The notes beneath the pieces are model-generated. The model saw only the letters and a list, made by a program, of their open reading frames with translations. It made no database searches and was not told where the DNA came from. Shown here piece by piece: positions 16,836 to 25,477 of a DNA stretch of 64,000 bases. A program made the position numbers and the translations under genes. Positions within the stretch are counted from its first letter, which is position 1. The number at the start of each line of letters is the position of its first letter. This stretch comes from Streptomyces ambofaciens ATCC 23877 (lineage in GTDB: Bacteria; Actinomycetota; Actinomycetes; Streptomycetales; Streptomycetaceae): assembly GCF_001267885.1 (NCBI RefSeq), contig NZ_CP012382.1, forward strand, positions 1,723,001 to 1,787,000. Direction: 5' to 3'.

Positions 16836-17789
16836 TCAGGTCACGTCGTCGTAGCCGTTGACCCGGTCCTTCGTCGCCTGCTCGGGCAGTGCGCGGGCCG
16901 TGGTCACGGGCTCGATCTCACCGATCGCCTCGGGGGTGAGGTCCAGCTCGGAGGCCTCGTCGTCGTCGGGCTCCAGCGCCTCGCGGCGGGCCCTGCGGCG
17001 GTCGTTCAGCAGCGAGACGGCGACCGCGACGAAGTACAGGACCCAGATCGGACCGGCCAGCGCGATCATGGTCAGCGGGTCCGTGCTGGGCGTGGCGATG
17101 GCGGCGAACAGCGTGATGCCCATGATCATGCCGCGCCACCAGCCGACCATGCGCTTGCCGGTCAGCACGCCGGTAAAGTTGAGCATCACCAGCAGCAGCG
17201 GCAGCTCGAAGGAGAGGCCGAAGACGACCACCATGCGCGTGACGAGGTCGAGCAGGTCGTCCAGCGGGAGGAGGTTGTCGACACCGAACGGCGTGAACTC
17301 GATCAGCACCTTCGCGGTGGTGGGCAGCACCACGTAGGCGAAGTAGGCGCCGAAGAGGAAGAGCGGGGCACCCGTGGCCACGAAGGCGTAGGCGTACTTC
17401 TTCTCGCTCTTGTGCAGGCCCGGGGCGACGAACGCCCAGAGCTGGTAGAGCCAGACCGGCGAGGCCAGTACGACACCCGCCATCAGGGACACCTTCAGCG
17501 CCAGCGTGAAGGGGCCCAGCAGACCGTTGATGGTGATCTGCGCGCAGGGCTCGGAGTCGGCCGACGACCTGGCCAGCTCCTCGAACGTCTTCGTGCAGCC
17601 GACCGAGTCGAGGACCGGGTCGGTGAAGAAGTTGATGATGTCGTTGTAGAAGAAGGCGGCGACGACGGTGACGGCGACGATGGCCAGCAGCGCCTTCGCG
17701 AGCCGGTTGCGGAGCTCACGAAGGTGCTCCGCGAGGGGCATCCGCCCCTCGGGGTCCCTCTCCTTGGTGGTGCGGGCAGACTTCAGCAA
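16836..17789 (-). CDS. tatC: Sec-independent translocase TatC
   Basis: A 317-residue polytopic membrane protein. The cytoplasmic N-terminus MPLAEHLRELRNRL carries the conserved HL-ELR motif for signal-peptide recognition. Six membrane spans follow, with the conserved P in ASPVWLYQLWAFV and the F-FG-YF segment. The C-terminal tail of about 50 residues is acidic. TatC binds twin-arginine signal peptides and works with TatA, encoded 47 bp upstream. The start is a TTG at 17789; no better start lies near the conserved N-terminus. Confidence 0.95.
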   Translation of the reverse strand: MLKSARTTKERDPEGRMPLAEHLRELRNRLAKALLAIVAVTVVAAFFYNDIINFFTDPVLDSVGCTKTFEELARSSADSEPCAQITINGLLGPFTLALKVSLMAGVVLASPVWLYQLWAFVAPGLHKSEKKYAYAFVATGAPLFLFGAYFAYVVLPTTAKVLIEFTPFGVDNLLPLDDLLDLVTRMVVVFGLSFELPLLLVMLNFTGVLTGKRMVGWWRGMIMGITLFAAIATPSTDPLTMIALAGPIWVLYFVAVAVSLLNDRRRARREALEPDDDEASELDLTPEAIGEIEPVTTARALPEQATKDRVNGYDDVT

Positions 17790-17836
17790 CCCACGTTCCC
17801 ATCTCGTGCGGCGGGCCGGAGGTCACCGGCCCTGCG

Positions 17837-18124
17837 TCAGCGCTTGGTCGTGTCCGTCGGCTCGGTGACCGGCCGGGAGCTGGTCACGTCGCCGGGGGCG
17901 GCCTGGATGGTGCGCTGTGCCGCGGCCTGCTCGGGGTTCGGCGGGTCGGCGGGGGCGGCGTCGTCGGACTTGCCGTCGCTCTTCATCGCCTTGGCCTCGC
18001 TCTTGAGGATGCGCGCCGACTTGCCGAGCGACCGCGCCATGTCCGGAAGCTTCTTCGCGCCGAACAGCAGGATGATGACGACGAGGATGAGAATGATCTC
18101 GGGGGCGCCGAGCCTTCCGAACAT
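17837..18124 (-). CDS. tatA: Sec-independent translocase TatA
   Basis: A 95-residue protein with one N-terminal membrane helix ([19 protein letters not shown]), the FGAKKLP hinge, and an amphipathic helix ([20 protein letters not shown]) followed by a disordered tail rich in Ala, Pro and Asp. It forms the protein-conducting oligomer of the twin-arginine pathway. It is upstream of tatC in the same operon. Confidence 0.95.
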   Translation of the reverse strand: MFGRLGAPEIILILVVIILLFGAKKLPDMARSLGKSARILKSEAKAMKSDGKSDDAAPADPPNPEQAAAQRTIQAAPGDVTSSRPVTEPTDTTKR

Positions 18125-18403
18125 AAGTCTTTACCTTCTCACCGAGGCGGCTGGGTGGGGGTGCTGTCCGACCGGTCGGACATACGTCCGATCGATCGTC
18201 TTGTGCAGCGATCGTAACGCTCAGGGGTAAACGTGAGGCAATCCCCGTGCGTACTCCCGTCCGCGGCCGGGCCTCGTTTTCCGGACCGCGACCAGCAGCG
18301 TACCTTCCGGTACCTGTGAGGTGACAGGGCGAAGTGCCCCAAAACGCAACTCACACGCGTCCGTCCGGTCACTCCCGCCCGGTCCTCGGCGGGGTTCAGC
18401 GCC

Positions 18404-18598
18404 TCACAGCGCGTCCACGGCGCGGGCGGCGCTCTCGGTCGCGCGCTCCAGGTCGTCGGCGGCCCGGCCGATCCGGCGGGCCGAGTCGGTCACCTGCCGT
18501 CCCAGGCGCTCCGCCTCCACGAACACCTTCACGGCGAGCACCGCGAGAACGGCGAGACCCAGGAAACCCACGGCAACCGCGAACATCGGCCAGAACAT
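18404..18598 (-). CDS. Small single-span membrane protein
   Basis: 64 residues: an N-terminal membrane helix (about 1-28) followed by an amphipathic helix rich in Ala, Arg and Glu (GRQVTDSARRIGRAADDLER), probably a short coiled coil. I do not recognise a named family. Codon use and position between pafC and tatA on the same strand support a real gene. It resembles a small membrane anchor or scaffold, but no function can be given. Confidence 0.75.
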   Translation of the reverse strand: MFWPMFAVAVGFLGLAVLAVLAVKVFVEAERLGRQVTDSARRIGRAADDLERATESAARAVDAL

Positions 18599-18652
18599 GA
18601 CGCCGAGCCTAGACCGTCGGGCCGCCGGTCCTGAACGCCGGTCCGGGAGCCG

Positions 18653-18946
18653 CTAGACGGTGGAGTGCAGCCGCAGGGTCCTGACCCCGCCGCCGGTGAG
18701 CAGTTCCACGACCCGCTCCCCCGCCGGCTTGCGGACCGCGGAGCCGCACTCGGGGCACGTGAACGAGTAGAAGGTGGTGCGGCTCGTGGCGCCGATGGCG
18801 AGGCGCAGGGCGCTCGCGGCGAGCTCGAAGCGGCCTCGGCAGTCGGGGCAGCCCGCCTTGAACACGACCGGGGACACCCTCCTCATGCCGGCGAACGCGG
18901 ACGCCGCCGTCATGCCCGGCACCGCCGGCCGCGCGGACTCGCTCAC
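18653..18946 (-). CDS. Small zinc-ribbon-like protein downstream of pafC
   Basis: 97 residues. Two Cys pairs, CPDC and CPEC, about 35 residues apart, suggest a zinc ribbon. The segment between (FELAASALRLAIGATSRTTF) is a beta-rich patch. The GTG at 18946 overlaps the pafC stop by 4 bp, so it is translationally coupled to pafC; the frame stays open upstream but only as a shadow of pafC. Function unknown. Its coupling hints at a role with the PafBC regulators, which is inference only. Confidence 0.8.
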   Translation of the reverse strand: MSESARPAVPGMTAASAFAGMRRVSPVVFKAGCPDCRGRFELAASALRLAIGATSRTTFYSFTCPECGSAVRKPAGERVVELLTGGGVRTLRLHSTV

Positions 18947-19989
18947 AGTGCTCGCTCCTGCCTGTCGTGCCGCTCCGCGCCCGGTCCGTCGGGCGTCCCG
19001 GCCGCCTCGATCCCGTCGTACGCCGCCAGCGCCTCGCGGGCCGCCCGCCGGGCGCTGTCGGCCAGCTCGGGCGGGGAGACGATCCGCCCGTCGCGCCCGA
19101 GCCGCAGCGCCAGCCGCCGCAGGGACGCCGGGTCGGGGGTGCGCAGGGCGATGCGCAGCCCGCCGTCGGCCAGCTCCTCCGCACTGTCGTGGGGGTAGTA
19201 CTCGGCGACCCAGCGCCCGCCCGGGCCGACCTCCACGACGACCTCCGGGTCCTCGGCGGCGGGCTGCACCAGCCCTTCGGAGAGGTCCCGCAGCTCGACC
19301 TCGGGCGGCGCGGACGGCTCGTCCAGGATGCGGATCTCGGCGACCCGGTCGAGCCGGAAGGTGCGCCGGGCCTCGGACCGGCGGCACCAGGCCTCCACGT
19401 AGGTGTGCCCGACGCTGACCAGCCGGATGGGGTCGATCTCGCGCTCGGTGAGCTCGTCGCGGGCCGGTGAGTAGTAGCGGATCCACAGCCGGCGGCGCTC
19501 GGAGATCGCCCGGTCCACGTCGGCGAAGACACCGCCCTCGGACTCGAAGGTGACGGACAGGCGCGAGCTGGCGCCCGCGGCCTCACCGGCCGAGGTCTCC
19601 ACCTTGGCGGTCGCCCGCAGCAGCGCCTGCCGGTCGCTCTCGCGCAGTCCGGGCAGGGTCGCCACGGCCCGGGCCGCGACGAGCAGCGCGGTGGCCTCGT
19701 CGGCGGCCAGCCGCAGCGGCTCGGCGGCGTCCGCGCCGAGGGCGGCGGGATTGTGCCACCAGATGCGCTCGCCGTCGGTGTCGATGTCGAGCAGATCGCC
19801 GCCGCGGAAGCTGGTGCCGCACATGGGCAGCACGTCGAGGTCGGAGACCAGCTCGTCCTCGGTGATGCCGAAGGCGCGCGCGACGTCCTCGACGCGGGCG
19901 CCGGGGCGCTCCCGCAGATACGTCACCAAGGACAGCATCCGTCGGGTCTGGTCGATGGCGTTCACGGGCCTGACCGGTTTGCCTGCCAC
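18943..19989 (-). CDS. pafC: WYL-domain transcriptional regulator PafC
   Basis: A 348-residue regulator. The N-terminus (INAIDQTRRMLSLVTYLRERPGA is the conserved opening; here VNAIDQTRRML) is followed by a winged-helix part and a WYL domain with RRRLWIRYYSPARDELTEREI and the LVSVGHTYVEAWCRRSEARRT segment that replaces the WYL core. In mycobacteria PafB and PafC form one heteromeric activator of the DNA-damage response, although their genes sit in the Pup-ligase neighbourhood. The GTG at 19989 lies 18 bp after the pafB stop. Confidence 0.9.
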   Translation of the reverse strand: MAGKPVRPVNAIDQTRRMLSLVTYLRERPGARVEDVARAFGITEDELVSDLDVLPMCGTSFRGGDLLDIDTDGERIWWHNPAALGADAAEPLRLAADEATALLVAARAVATLPGLRESDRQALLRATAKVETSAGEAAGASSRLSVTFESEGGVFADVDRAISERRRLWIRYYSPARDELTEREIDPIRLVSVGHTYVEAWCRRSEARRTFRLDRVAEIRILDEPSAPPEVELRDLSEGLVQPAAEDPEVVVEVGPGGRWVAEYYPHDSAEELADGGLRIALRTPDPASLRRLALRLGRDGRIVSPPELADSARRAAREALAAYDGIEAAGTPDGPGAERHDRQERAL

Positions 19990-20007
19990 TGTGTTGTCCG
20001 CTCCCCC

Positions 20008-20985
20008 TCAGCCCTTGGCCACGGCACGCAGCCGGTCCACCACGTCCGCACGCAACTCCGCGGGCTCCAGCACCACCACGTCCGGCCCGAACTCCACCAG
20101 CCAGGCGTCCAGACCGTGCCCGTACGGGATCTCCAACTCGTCCCAGCCGTCGCCGAGTTCCCGCACGGCCGTGGCCTTGGCCCGCAGGGGGTAGCCCGCG
20201 CCCGTGCGCAGCCGGATCAGCGCGGAACGGTCGGCGGTCTCCCCCGCCCAGCTCGCGACCGTCTCGCGGACGGTGACGACGTCGGGCACGGGGGCGGTGA
20301 ACCGCGCGGCGCGCGAACGGACCTTGCCGGTGATCCGCGACAGCCGGAAGACCCGTTCGGCACCGCGGTCGCTGTCGAACCCGGCCAGGTACCAGTGGCC
20401 GCGCCAGCACTCCAGCGCCCAGGGCTCGACGTGCCGGACCTCGGGCTGGGCCGCGTTGGCCTTGCGGTAGTCGAAGACGACCGGGCGACGGTCCCGGCAG
20501 GCCAGCATCAGCGGCTCGAAGGCGGCCTCGTGCACGGGAATGCGCGGCTCCAGCGCGCTGTGCGCCTCGTACGGGTCGACGTCCTCGGGCAGCCCGGCCG
20601 CGCGCAGCTTCTGCAACGCGCCGCTCGCGGCACCGGCCAGCCTGGCCTGCTGCCACACCTTGGCGGCCAGACCGAGCGCGGCGGCCTCCTCGGCGTCCAG
20701 GGTGATGGGCGGCAGGCGGTTGCTGTCGCGGCGGGCCAGGTAGCCGACCTCGCCGTCGAGGCTCTCGACGGTCTCGATGACGAGCCCGAGCTCCCGCAGG
20801 TCGTCCTTGTCCCGCTCGAACATGCGATTGAAGGAGTCGTCGGAGCCGGCCGCACCCTGCCCCGACCTGGAGGCCTCGACGTAAGCCTCGATGGAGTCAC
20901 GCAGCTCACGCTTGCTGAGGGGCCGCCGCGTCCCGAGCAGACACAGCGCCAGGTTCATCAGCCGCTCGGCCTTGGCAATGGCCAT
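20008..20985 (-). CDS. pafB: WYL-domain transcriptional regulator PafB
   Basis: A 325-residue protein. It opens MAIAKAERLMNLALCLLGTR, then an HTH with RPLSKRELRDSIEAY and the RMFERDKDDLRELGL segment typical of YafY/WYL regulators. The WYL domain contains RRPVVFDYRKANAAQPEVR and VEPWALECWRGHWYLAGFD. It is the partner of PafC, encoded directly downstream. The ATG at 20985 has GGGAGAAGGG upstream and matches family N-termini; the frame extends further without coding character. Confidence 0.92.
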   Translation of the reverse strand: MAIAKAERLMNLALCLLGTRRPLSKRELRDSIEAYVEASRSGQGAAGSDDSFNRMFERDKDDLRELGLVIETVESLDGEVGYLARRDSNRLPPITLDAEEAAALGLAAKVWQQARLAGAASGALQKLRAAGLPEDVDPYEAHSALEPRIPVHEAAFEPLMLACRDRRPVVFDYRKANAAQPEVRHVEPWALECWRGHWYLAGFDSDRGAERVFRLSRITGKVRSRAARFTAPVPDVVTVRETVASWAGETADRSALIRLRTGAGYPLRAKATAVRELGDGWDELEIPYGHGLDAWLVEFGPDVVVLEPAELRADVVDRLRAVAKG

Positions 20986-21055
20986 CGACGCCCTTCTCCC
21001 TATGGTGCTTACGACGGATGACCGTACCGCCCCGGAGCGGCGCGGCAAAAGCCGA

Positions 21056-21083
21056 GGGCCCATGCCCGAGCAGGCATGGACCC
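21056..21083 (-). terminator. Hairpin after the cytosolic FKBP gene
   Basis: GGG-C-CCATGCC and GGCATGG-A-CCC pair with one internal mismatch around CGAGCA. It lies 39 bp past the FKBP stop and upstream of pafB, so it may separate the two transcription units. Confidence 0.45.
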
Positions 21084-21122
21084 TGGATGACCGGCTCTGA
21101 TCACTGTCCGTTCGGACGTCGA

Positions 21123-21494
21123 TCAGACTCCGAGCAGATCGACCACGAAGATCAGCGTCTCGCCGGGCTTGATGGCCGGGGTCGGGCTCTGGTCGCCGTA
21201 GGCGAGGTGGGCCGGGATGGTCAGCTGGCGACGGCCGCCGACCTTCATGCCCTGCACGCCCTGGTCCCAGCCCGCGATGACGCGGCCGCCACCGAGCGGG
21301 AAGCGGAACGGCGTACCGCGGTTCCAGCTGGCGTCGAACTCCTCGCCCGTGCTGAACGCCACGCCCACGTAGTGGACGGTCACGGTCTGACCGGCCTGCG
21401 CAACCGGGCCGTCGCCCTCCCAGATGTCCTTGATCTCGAGGTCCGCCGGGGGCTCGCCGCCCGGGAAGTCGACCTCGGGCTTGTCGATGCTCAC
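21123..21494 (-). CDS. FKBP-type peptidyl-prolyl isomerase, cytosolic
   Basis: A 123-residue single-domain FKBP without a signal peptide. Landmarks are TVTVHYVGVAFSTGEEFDAS, RVIAGWDQGVQGMKVGGRRQ and IPAHLAYGD, with TLIFVVDLLGV at the end. The residues lining the FK506 pocket (Tyr, Asp, Trp) are kept, so it should be active. The GTG at 21494 has AGGAG upstream; the longer reading frame is not conserved in character. It is encoded between the lipoprotein FKBP and pafB. Confidence 0.93.
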   Translation of the reverse strand: MSIDKPEVDFPGGEPPADLEIKDIWEGDGPVAQAGQTVTVHYVGVAFSTGEEFDASWNRGTPFRFPLGGGRVIAGWDQGVQGMKVGGRRQLTIPAHLAYGDQSPTPAIKPGETLIFVVDLLGV

Positions 21495-21554
21495 GTGTTC
21501 AGCTCCTGCTTGTGTACGGAAAGGCAACGGGCCAAGTCTTACATCCCCGAGGGG

Positions 21555-22556
21555 TCACATCTTCGCCAGGATGTCGACGGAGAAGACCAGCGTGGAGTCC
21601 TTCTCGATGCCGCTGCCCTGCGGCGGGTTGTCGCCGTAGCCCAGGTCGGGCGGGATGACGATGAGGACGCGGCTGCCGACCTTCTTCCCGGTCAGGCCCT
21701 GCGACCAGCCCTTGACGACCTGCTGGAGCGAGAACGACGTCAGCTGCTTCCTGGCGTACGTGGAGTCGAACTCCTTGCCGCCGTCCCACACCACGCCCTT
21801 GTACTGCACGAGCACGCTGTCCTGGGCGCCGACCTCGGCGCCGTCGCCCTCCAGGACGTACTCGGCGACGAGCTTCTTCGGCGCGTCGGCCTTGGGCACC
21901 TGGATGGAGGGCGCCTTGCCGTCGGTGTTGGTGCCGACCTCGGGCAGGGCCGCGTCGTCCTGGGGGACCTTCTTGCCCTTGGCGGAGCTCTTGGCGTTGA
22001 AGGTGTCCTGGACGTCGACCACGAACACCAGCGTGTCAGTGCCCTTGATGCCCGCGTCCTCGTTGCCCTGCTTGCCGTATCCCCAGGTGGGGGGCACGGA
22101 GAACTGGACCCGGCTGCCGGTCTTCCTGCCCGCGAGCGCGTACCGCCAGCCCTCGATGATGCTGCCCTGGGCGAGCTGGATGACCAGCGGGGTCTTGCGG
22201 TCGTAGGAGTTGTCGAAGACCTTGGCGCTGCTCCAGATCTGGCCGAGGTAGTTGGCGACCACGAAGTCGTTCTCGGCGACCGCCTTGCCGCCGCCGGCGA
22301 TGACGGTCTTCACCGCGAGGTCCTTGGACGGGTCGCCGCTGCCCTTGGCGACGGTCGGCTTCTCGTCGAACTTCGTTCCCGCGGTGATCGCCGGCAGCGG
22401 ACCGTCGACGATCTTCGGGGACGGCGGTGCCGACGTGCCCGACGCCTCGGGCGAGGCGCTGTCGCCGGCACTGCTCGAGCCGGAGTCGTCGTCGCCGCAC
22501 GCGGCGAGTGTGACCAGTCCGGCGGGGACGGCGATGAGGAGTGAGCGTCGGCGCAC
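21555..22556 (-). CDS. Lipoprotein with two FKBP isomerase domains
   Basis: 333 residues. The signal peptide MRRRSLLIAVPAGLVTLAAC has a lipobox with Cys20, so the protein is probably anchored outside the membrane. After a Ser/Asp-rich linker come two FKBP domains: the first with NYLGQIWSSAKVFDNSY, EGWRYALAGRKTGSRVQF and VPPTWGYGKQG, the second with VQYKGVVWDGGKEFDSTY, KGWSQGLTGKKVGSRVLI and IPPDLGYGD. It is likely a foldase for exported proteins. The start at 22556 is the GTG that begins the signal peptide. Confidence 0.92.
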   Translation of the reverse strand: MRRRSLLIAVPAGLVTLAACGDDDSGSSSAGDSASPEASGTSAPPSPKIVDGPLPAITAGTKFDEKPTVAKGSGDPSKDLAVKTVIAGGGKAVAENDFVVANYLGQIWSSAKVFDNSYDRKTPLVIQLAQGSIIEGWRYALAGRKTGSRVQFSVPPTWGYGKQGNEDAGIKGTDTLVFVVDVQDTFNAKSSAKGKKVPQDDAALPEVGTNTDGKAPSIQVPKADAPKKLVAEYVLEGDGAEVGAQDSVLVQYKGVVWDGGKEFDSTYARKQLTSFSLQQVVKGWSQGLTGKKVGSRVLIVIPPDLGYGDNPPQGSGIEKDSTLVFSVDILAKM

Positions 22557-22628
22557 GGTGGGGGCCTCGTAATCGGTGTCGGGTCGATCCTGCGGGACGG
22601 GGGTGCGCGCAACTCTACGACGCGAGAA

Positions 22629-22657
22629 GGGCACCGTACGGTTAACGTACGGTGCCC
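22629..22657 (-). terminator. Hairpin after pafA
   Basis: GGGCACCGTAC and its exact complement, 11 bp each, around GGTTAAC. It lies about 55 bp past the pafA stop, ahead of the FKBP lipoprotein gene. Confidence 0.75.
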
Positions 22658-22712
22658 GTGTGGCGTTCCGCCCCTTCGTGCGGGGCGGGTGCCCGCCTCG
22701 TCCTCGCCCGGC

Positions 22713-24074
22713 TCACATCCCGGCGATCAGCTTCTCCACCCGGTCGTCCACGGAGCGGAACGGGTCCTTGCACAACACGGTGCGCTGCGCCTGGTCGTTG
22801 AGCTTGAGGTGGACCCAGTCGACGGTGAAGTCCCGGCGCTGTTCCTGGGCCCGCCGGATGAAGTCGCCGCGCAGCCGGGCCCGAGTGGTCTGCGGCGGGA
22901 CGGACTTGCCCTCGAAGATCTTCAAGTCGTTGGCGACCCGGGCCGCCTGCCCCTTCTTCTCGAGCAGGTAGTACAGGCCACGACGACGGTGGATGTCGTG
23001 GTAGGCGAGGTCTATCTGGGCCACCCGGGGGTGCGACATGGTCATGTTGTGCTTGGCCCGGTACCGCTCCAGGAGCTTGTACTTCATGACCCAGTCGATC
23101 TCGGTGCCGATGCGGTCGAGGTCTTCCGCCTCGATCGCGTCCAGTGTGCGGCCCCAGAGCTCCAGCACGCGCTCGACGGTGCCGGTGCGGATGCCGCGGC
23201 GCTCGCAGAAGTCCACGGCCTTCTCGTAGTACTCCCGCTGCACCTCCAGCGCCGACGCCTCCCGGCCGCTGGCCAGGCGCACCTTCCGCCGGCCGGTGAT
23301 GTCGTGGCTGACCTCGCGGATCGCCCGGATCGGGTTCTCCAGGGTCAGGTCGCGCATCACCGTGCCCGCCTCGATCATGCGCAGCACGAGATCGGTGGCA
23401 CCGACCTTGAGCAGCATGGTCGTCTCGGACATGTTGGAGTCGCCCACGATGACGTGCAGCCGCCGGTAGCGCTCGGCGTCCGCGTGCGGTTCGTCGCGGG
23501 TGTTGATGATCGGACGGGAGCGGGTGGTCGCCGAGGAGACTCCCTCCCAGATGTGCTCGGCCCGCTGGCTGACGCAGTACACGGCACCGCGCGGCGTCTG
23601 CAGCACCTTGCCGGCCCCGCACAGCAGCTGCCTGGTCACCAGGAAGGGAATGAGGATGTCCGCGAGACGGGAGAACTCCCCGTGCCGGGCCACGAGGTAG
23701 TTCTCATGGCACCCGTAGGAGTTTCCCGCGGAGTCGGTGTTGTTCTTGAAGAGGTAGACGTCGCCCGCGATTCCCTCCTCGTGCAGGCGTCGTTCGGCGT
23801 CCACCAGGAGTCCTTCGAGAATGCGCTCGCCCGCTTTGTCGTGGGTGACGAGCTCGATCACGTTGTCACATTCGGGTGTGGCGTATTCCGGATGTGATCC
23901 CACGTCGAGATAGAGGCGGGCTCCGTTGCGCAGAAAGACATTGCTGCTGCGGCCCCATGACACGACACGGCGGAAGAGGTACCGCGCCACCTCGTCAGGC
24001 GACAGGCGGCGCTGTCCCCTGAACGTGCACGTGACGCCGTACTCGTTCTCCAGCCCGAAAATGCGGCGGTCCAT
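22713..24074 (-). CDS. pafA: Pup-protein ligase PafA
   Basis: A 453-residue enzyme of the carboxylate-amine ligase fold. It joins the C-terminal Glu of deamidated Pup to substrate lysines using ATP. Visible active-site elements are the opening GLENEYG (E9), [16 protein letters not shown] with Asp57, [14 protein letters not shown], and [13 protein letters not shown]. Length equals the family norm. The MFS gene ends 9 bp upstream on the same strand, so pafA may be read from that promoter. Confidence 0.97.
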   Translation of the reverse strand: MDRRIFGLENEYGVTCTFRGQRRLSPDEVARYLFRRVVSWGRSSNVFLRNGARLYLDVGSHPEYATPECDNVIELVTHDKAGERILEGLLVDAERRLHEEGIAGDVYLFKNNTDSAGNSYGCHENYLVARHGEFSRLADILIPFLVTRQLLCGAGKVLQTPRGAVYCVSQRAEHIWEGVSSATTRSRPIINTRDEPHADAERYRRLHVIVGDSNMSETTMLLKVGATDLVLRMIEAGTVMRDLTLENPIRAIREVSHDITGRRKVRLASGREASALEVQREYYEKAVDFCERRGIRTGTVERVLELWGRTLDAIEAEDLDRIGTEIDWVMKYKLLERYRAKHNMTMSHPRVAQIDLAYHDIHRRRGLYYLLEKKGQAARVANDLKIFEGKSVPPQTTRARLRGDFIRRAQEQRRDFTVDWVHLKLNDQAQRTVLCKDPFRSVDDRVEKLIAGM

Positions 24075-24083
24075 GACTGAACA

Positions 24084-25343
24084 TTACGCCTGATGACCCG
24101 AACTGAAACGGGGTTCGACGGCACGGTTTGGATCATTTTCCGATGAAGCCGCAACCACCGCTTGCTGGGCGGGAGCTGCGAGGACCCGTCCGGTGCAGGC
24201 CAGGACGAGCAGGGACACGAGGCCGGCCGCCCCGGGCAGGGCGAAGCCCCACACCGCCCCACCGTGCTCGACCACCGGCCCGGCGAGGCCCGTTCCCACC
24301 GAGGCGCCCACGGTGAAGGTCGTCACCAGCCAGGAGAAGGCCTCCGTCACCGTGCCCCGCGGCGCGTGCCGGTCGACCAGGACGAACGCACAGGCGATGC
24401 AGGGCGCCAGGAAGACGCCCGCGAGCACCGTGAGCAGCACCATGGCGAACGCGTCCGGCATCAGCAGCAGCGGCAGGTAACAGACCGCCAGCAGCGCCAC
24501 CAGCACCCGCAGTCGCCGCGCCGGGTCACCGGTCCACGGCCGGGCCCCGTACACCGCACCGCCGACCAGCGCGCCGAGGCCCAGGGCTGCCATCAGCCAG
24601 CCGTAGACCGCGTCACCGCCGTGCGCGTCCGCGTAGGGCACGGAGGCGACCGTGATGGACCCGAGCGCCATCCCGATGAACAGGAAGGCGCCCAGCAGCG
24701 CCAGCAGCCCGGACGAGCGCAGCGCGCCCAGCCAGTGCGCCTCGCGCGGCGCCGACCGCCACGCGCGCGAGGGCGGCGAGACCACCACGGACAACGCGCC
24801 GAGCACCCCCACCGCGTTCAGCACGAGCAGGGCCACCAGCGGTGACCAGAGCGACACGCACACCGTCACGAGCAGCGGCCCGACGGTGAACATGACCTCC
24901 TGCGCGATGGCGTCCATGGCGTACGCGGTGTGCACCTGGTCCTCCTTGCCGAGGACGCTCGGCCACAGGGCCCGCAGCCCGCCCTCCAGCGGCGGCGTGA
25001 ACAGCCCCGCCGTCCCCACCGCCGCGTACGCGAGCCAGACCGCACCGGTGCCGGCGAAGGCGAACACCCCCATGGCGACCCCCGACAGCACGGCGGCCGG
25101 CAGCTGCACCCGCGGCTGCCCGTGCAGGTCCACGAGCCGCCCCAGCACGGGCTGCCCCACGGCGTTGGCGACCCCGTACACGGCGGCCAGCGCGCCCGCG
25201 AGGCTGTAGGAGCCGCCCTCGGCCCGTACGAACAGCACGATCGCGATCGCCGCGGTGGCGTTGGGCAGCCGCCCCACCAGCGTGCCGACGAGCAGCCGCA
25301 CGGCATGCCGCGCCCGGAGGATGTCCAGGTATCCGGCGACCAC
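24084..25343 (-). CDS. MFS transporter directly upstream of pafA
   Basis: A 419-residue transporter with about 12 membrane spans. The loop between spans 2 and 3, VGQPVLGRLVDLHGQPRV, is the MFS motif A in relaxed form; GVFLAPCIACAFVLVDRHAPRGTVTEAFSWL is typical of drug or metabolite exporters. The GTG at 25343 was chosen because AAGGGGGC precedes it and the protein then starts MVAGYLDILRARHAVRLL; the frame is open to 25484. It is divergent from a LacI regulator and ends 9 bp before pafA. The substrate is unknown. Confidence 0.85.
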   Translation of the reverse strand: MVAGYLDILRARHAVRLLVGTLVGRLPNATAAIAIVLFVRAEGGSYSLAGALAAVYGVANAVGQPVLGRLVDLHGQPRVQLPAAVLSGVAMGVFAFAGTGAVWLAYAAVGTAGLFTPPLEGGLRALWPSVLGKEDQVHTAYAMDAIAQEVMFTVGPLLVTVCVSLWSPLVALLVLNAVGVLGALSVVVSPPSRAWRSAPREAHWLGALRSSGLLALLGAFLFIGMALGSITVASVPYADAHGGDAVYGWLMAALGLGALVGGAVYGARPWTGDPARRLRVLVALLAVCYLPLLLMPDAFAMVLLTVLAGVFLAPCIACAFVLVDRHAPRGTVTEAFSWLVTTFTVGASVGTGLAGPVVEHGGAVWGFALPGAAGLVSLLVLACTGRVLAAPAQQAVVAASSENDPNRAVEPRFSSGHQA

Positions 25344-25391
25344 GGCCGCCCCCTTTCCCAGAACCCCGCGAGTCCCGACCTCGCCGAGGTT

Positions 25392-25420
25392 GTACGTATA
25401 ACTACCTCGGTCATACGTAC
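25392..25420. promoter_or_regulatory. Inverted repeat GTACGTAT-13 bp-ATACGTAC between divergent MFS and LacI genes
   Basis: Perfect 8-bp arms at 25392-25399 and 25413-25420 in the 134-bp divergent promoter region. The spacing is not that of a classical LacI operator, so it may serve the LacI-type protein, another regulator, or simply be the overlapping promoters. Confidence 0.45.
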
Positions 25421-25477
25421 CATGTCGCCTGTTCACGAGTCCAGACGAACGAGTCCACACGAAAGCGCAGGCGCACG

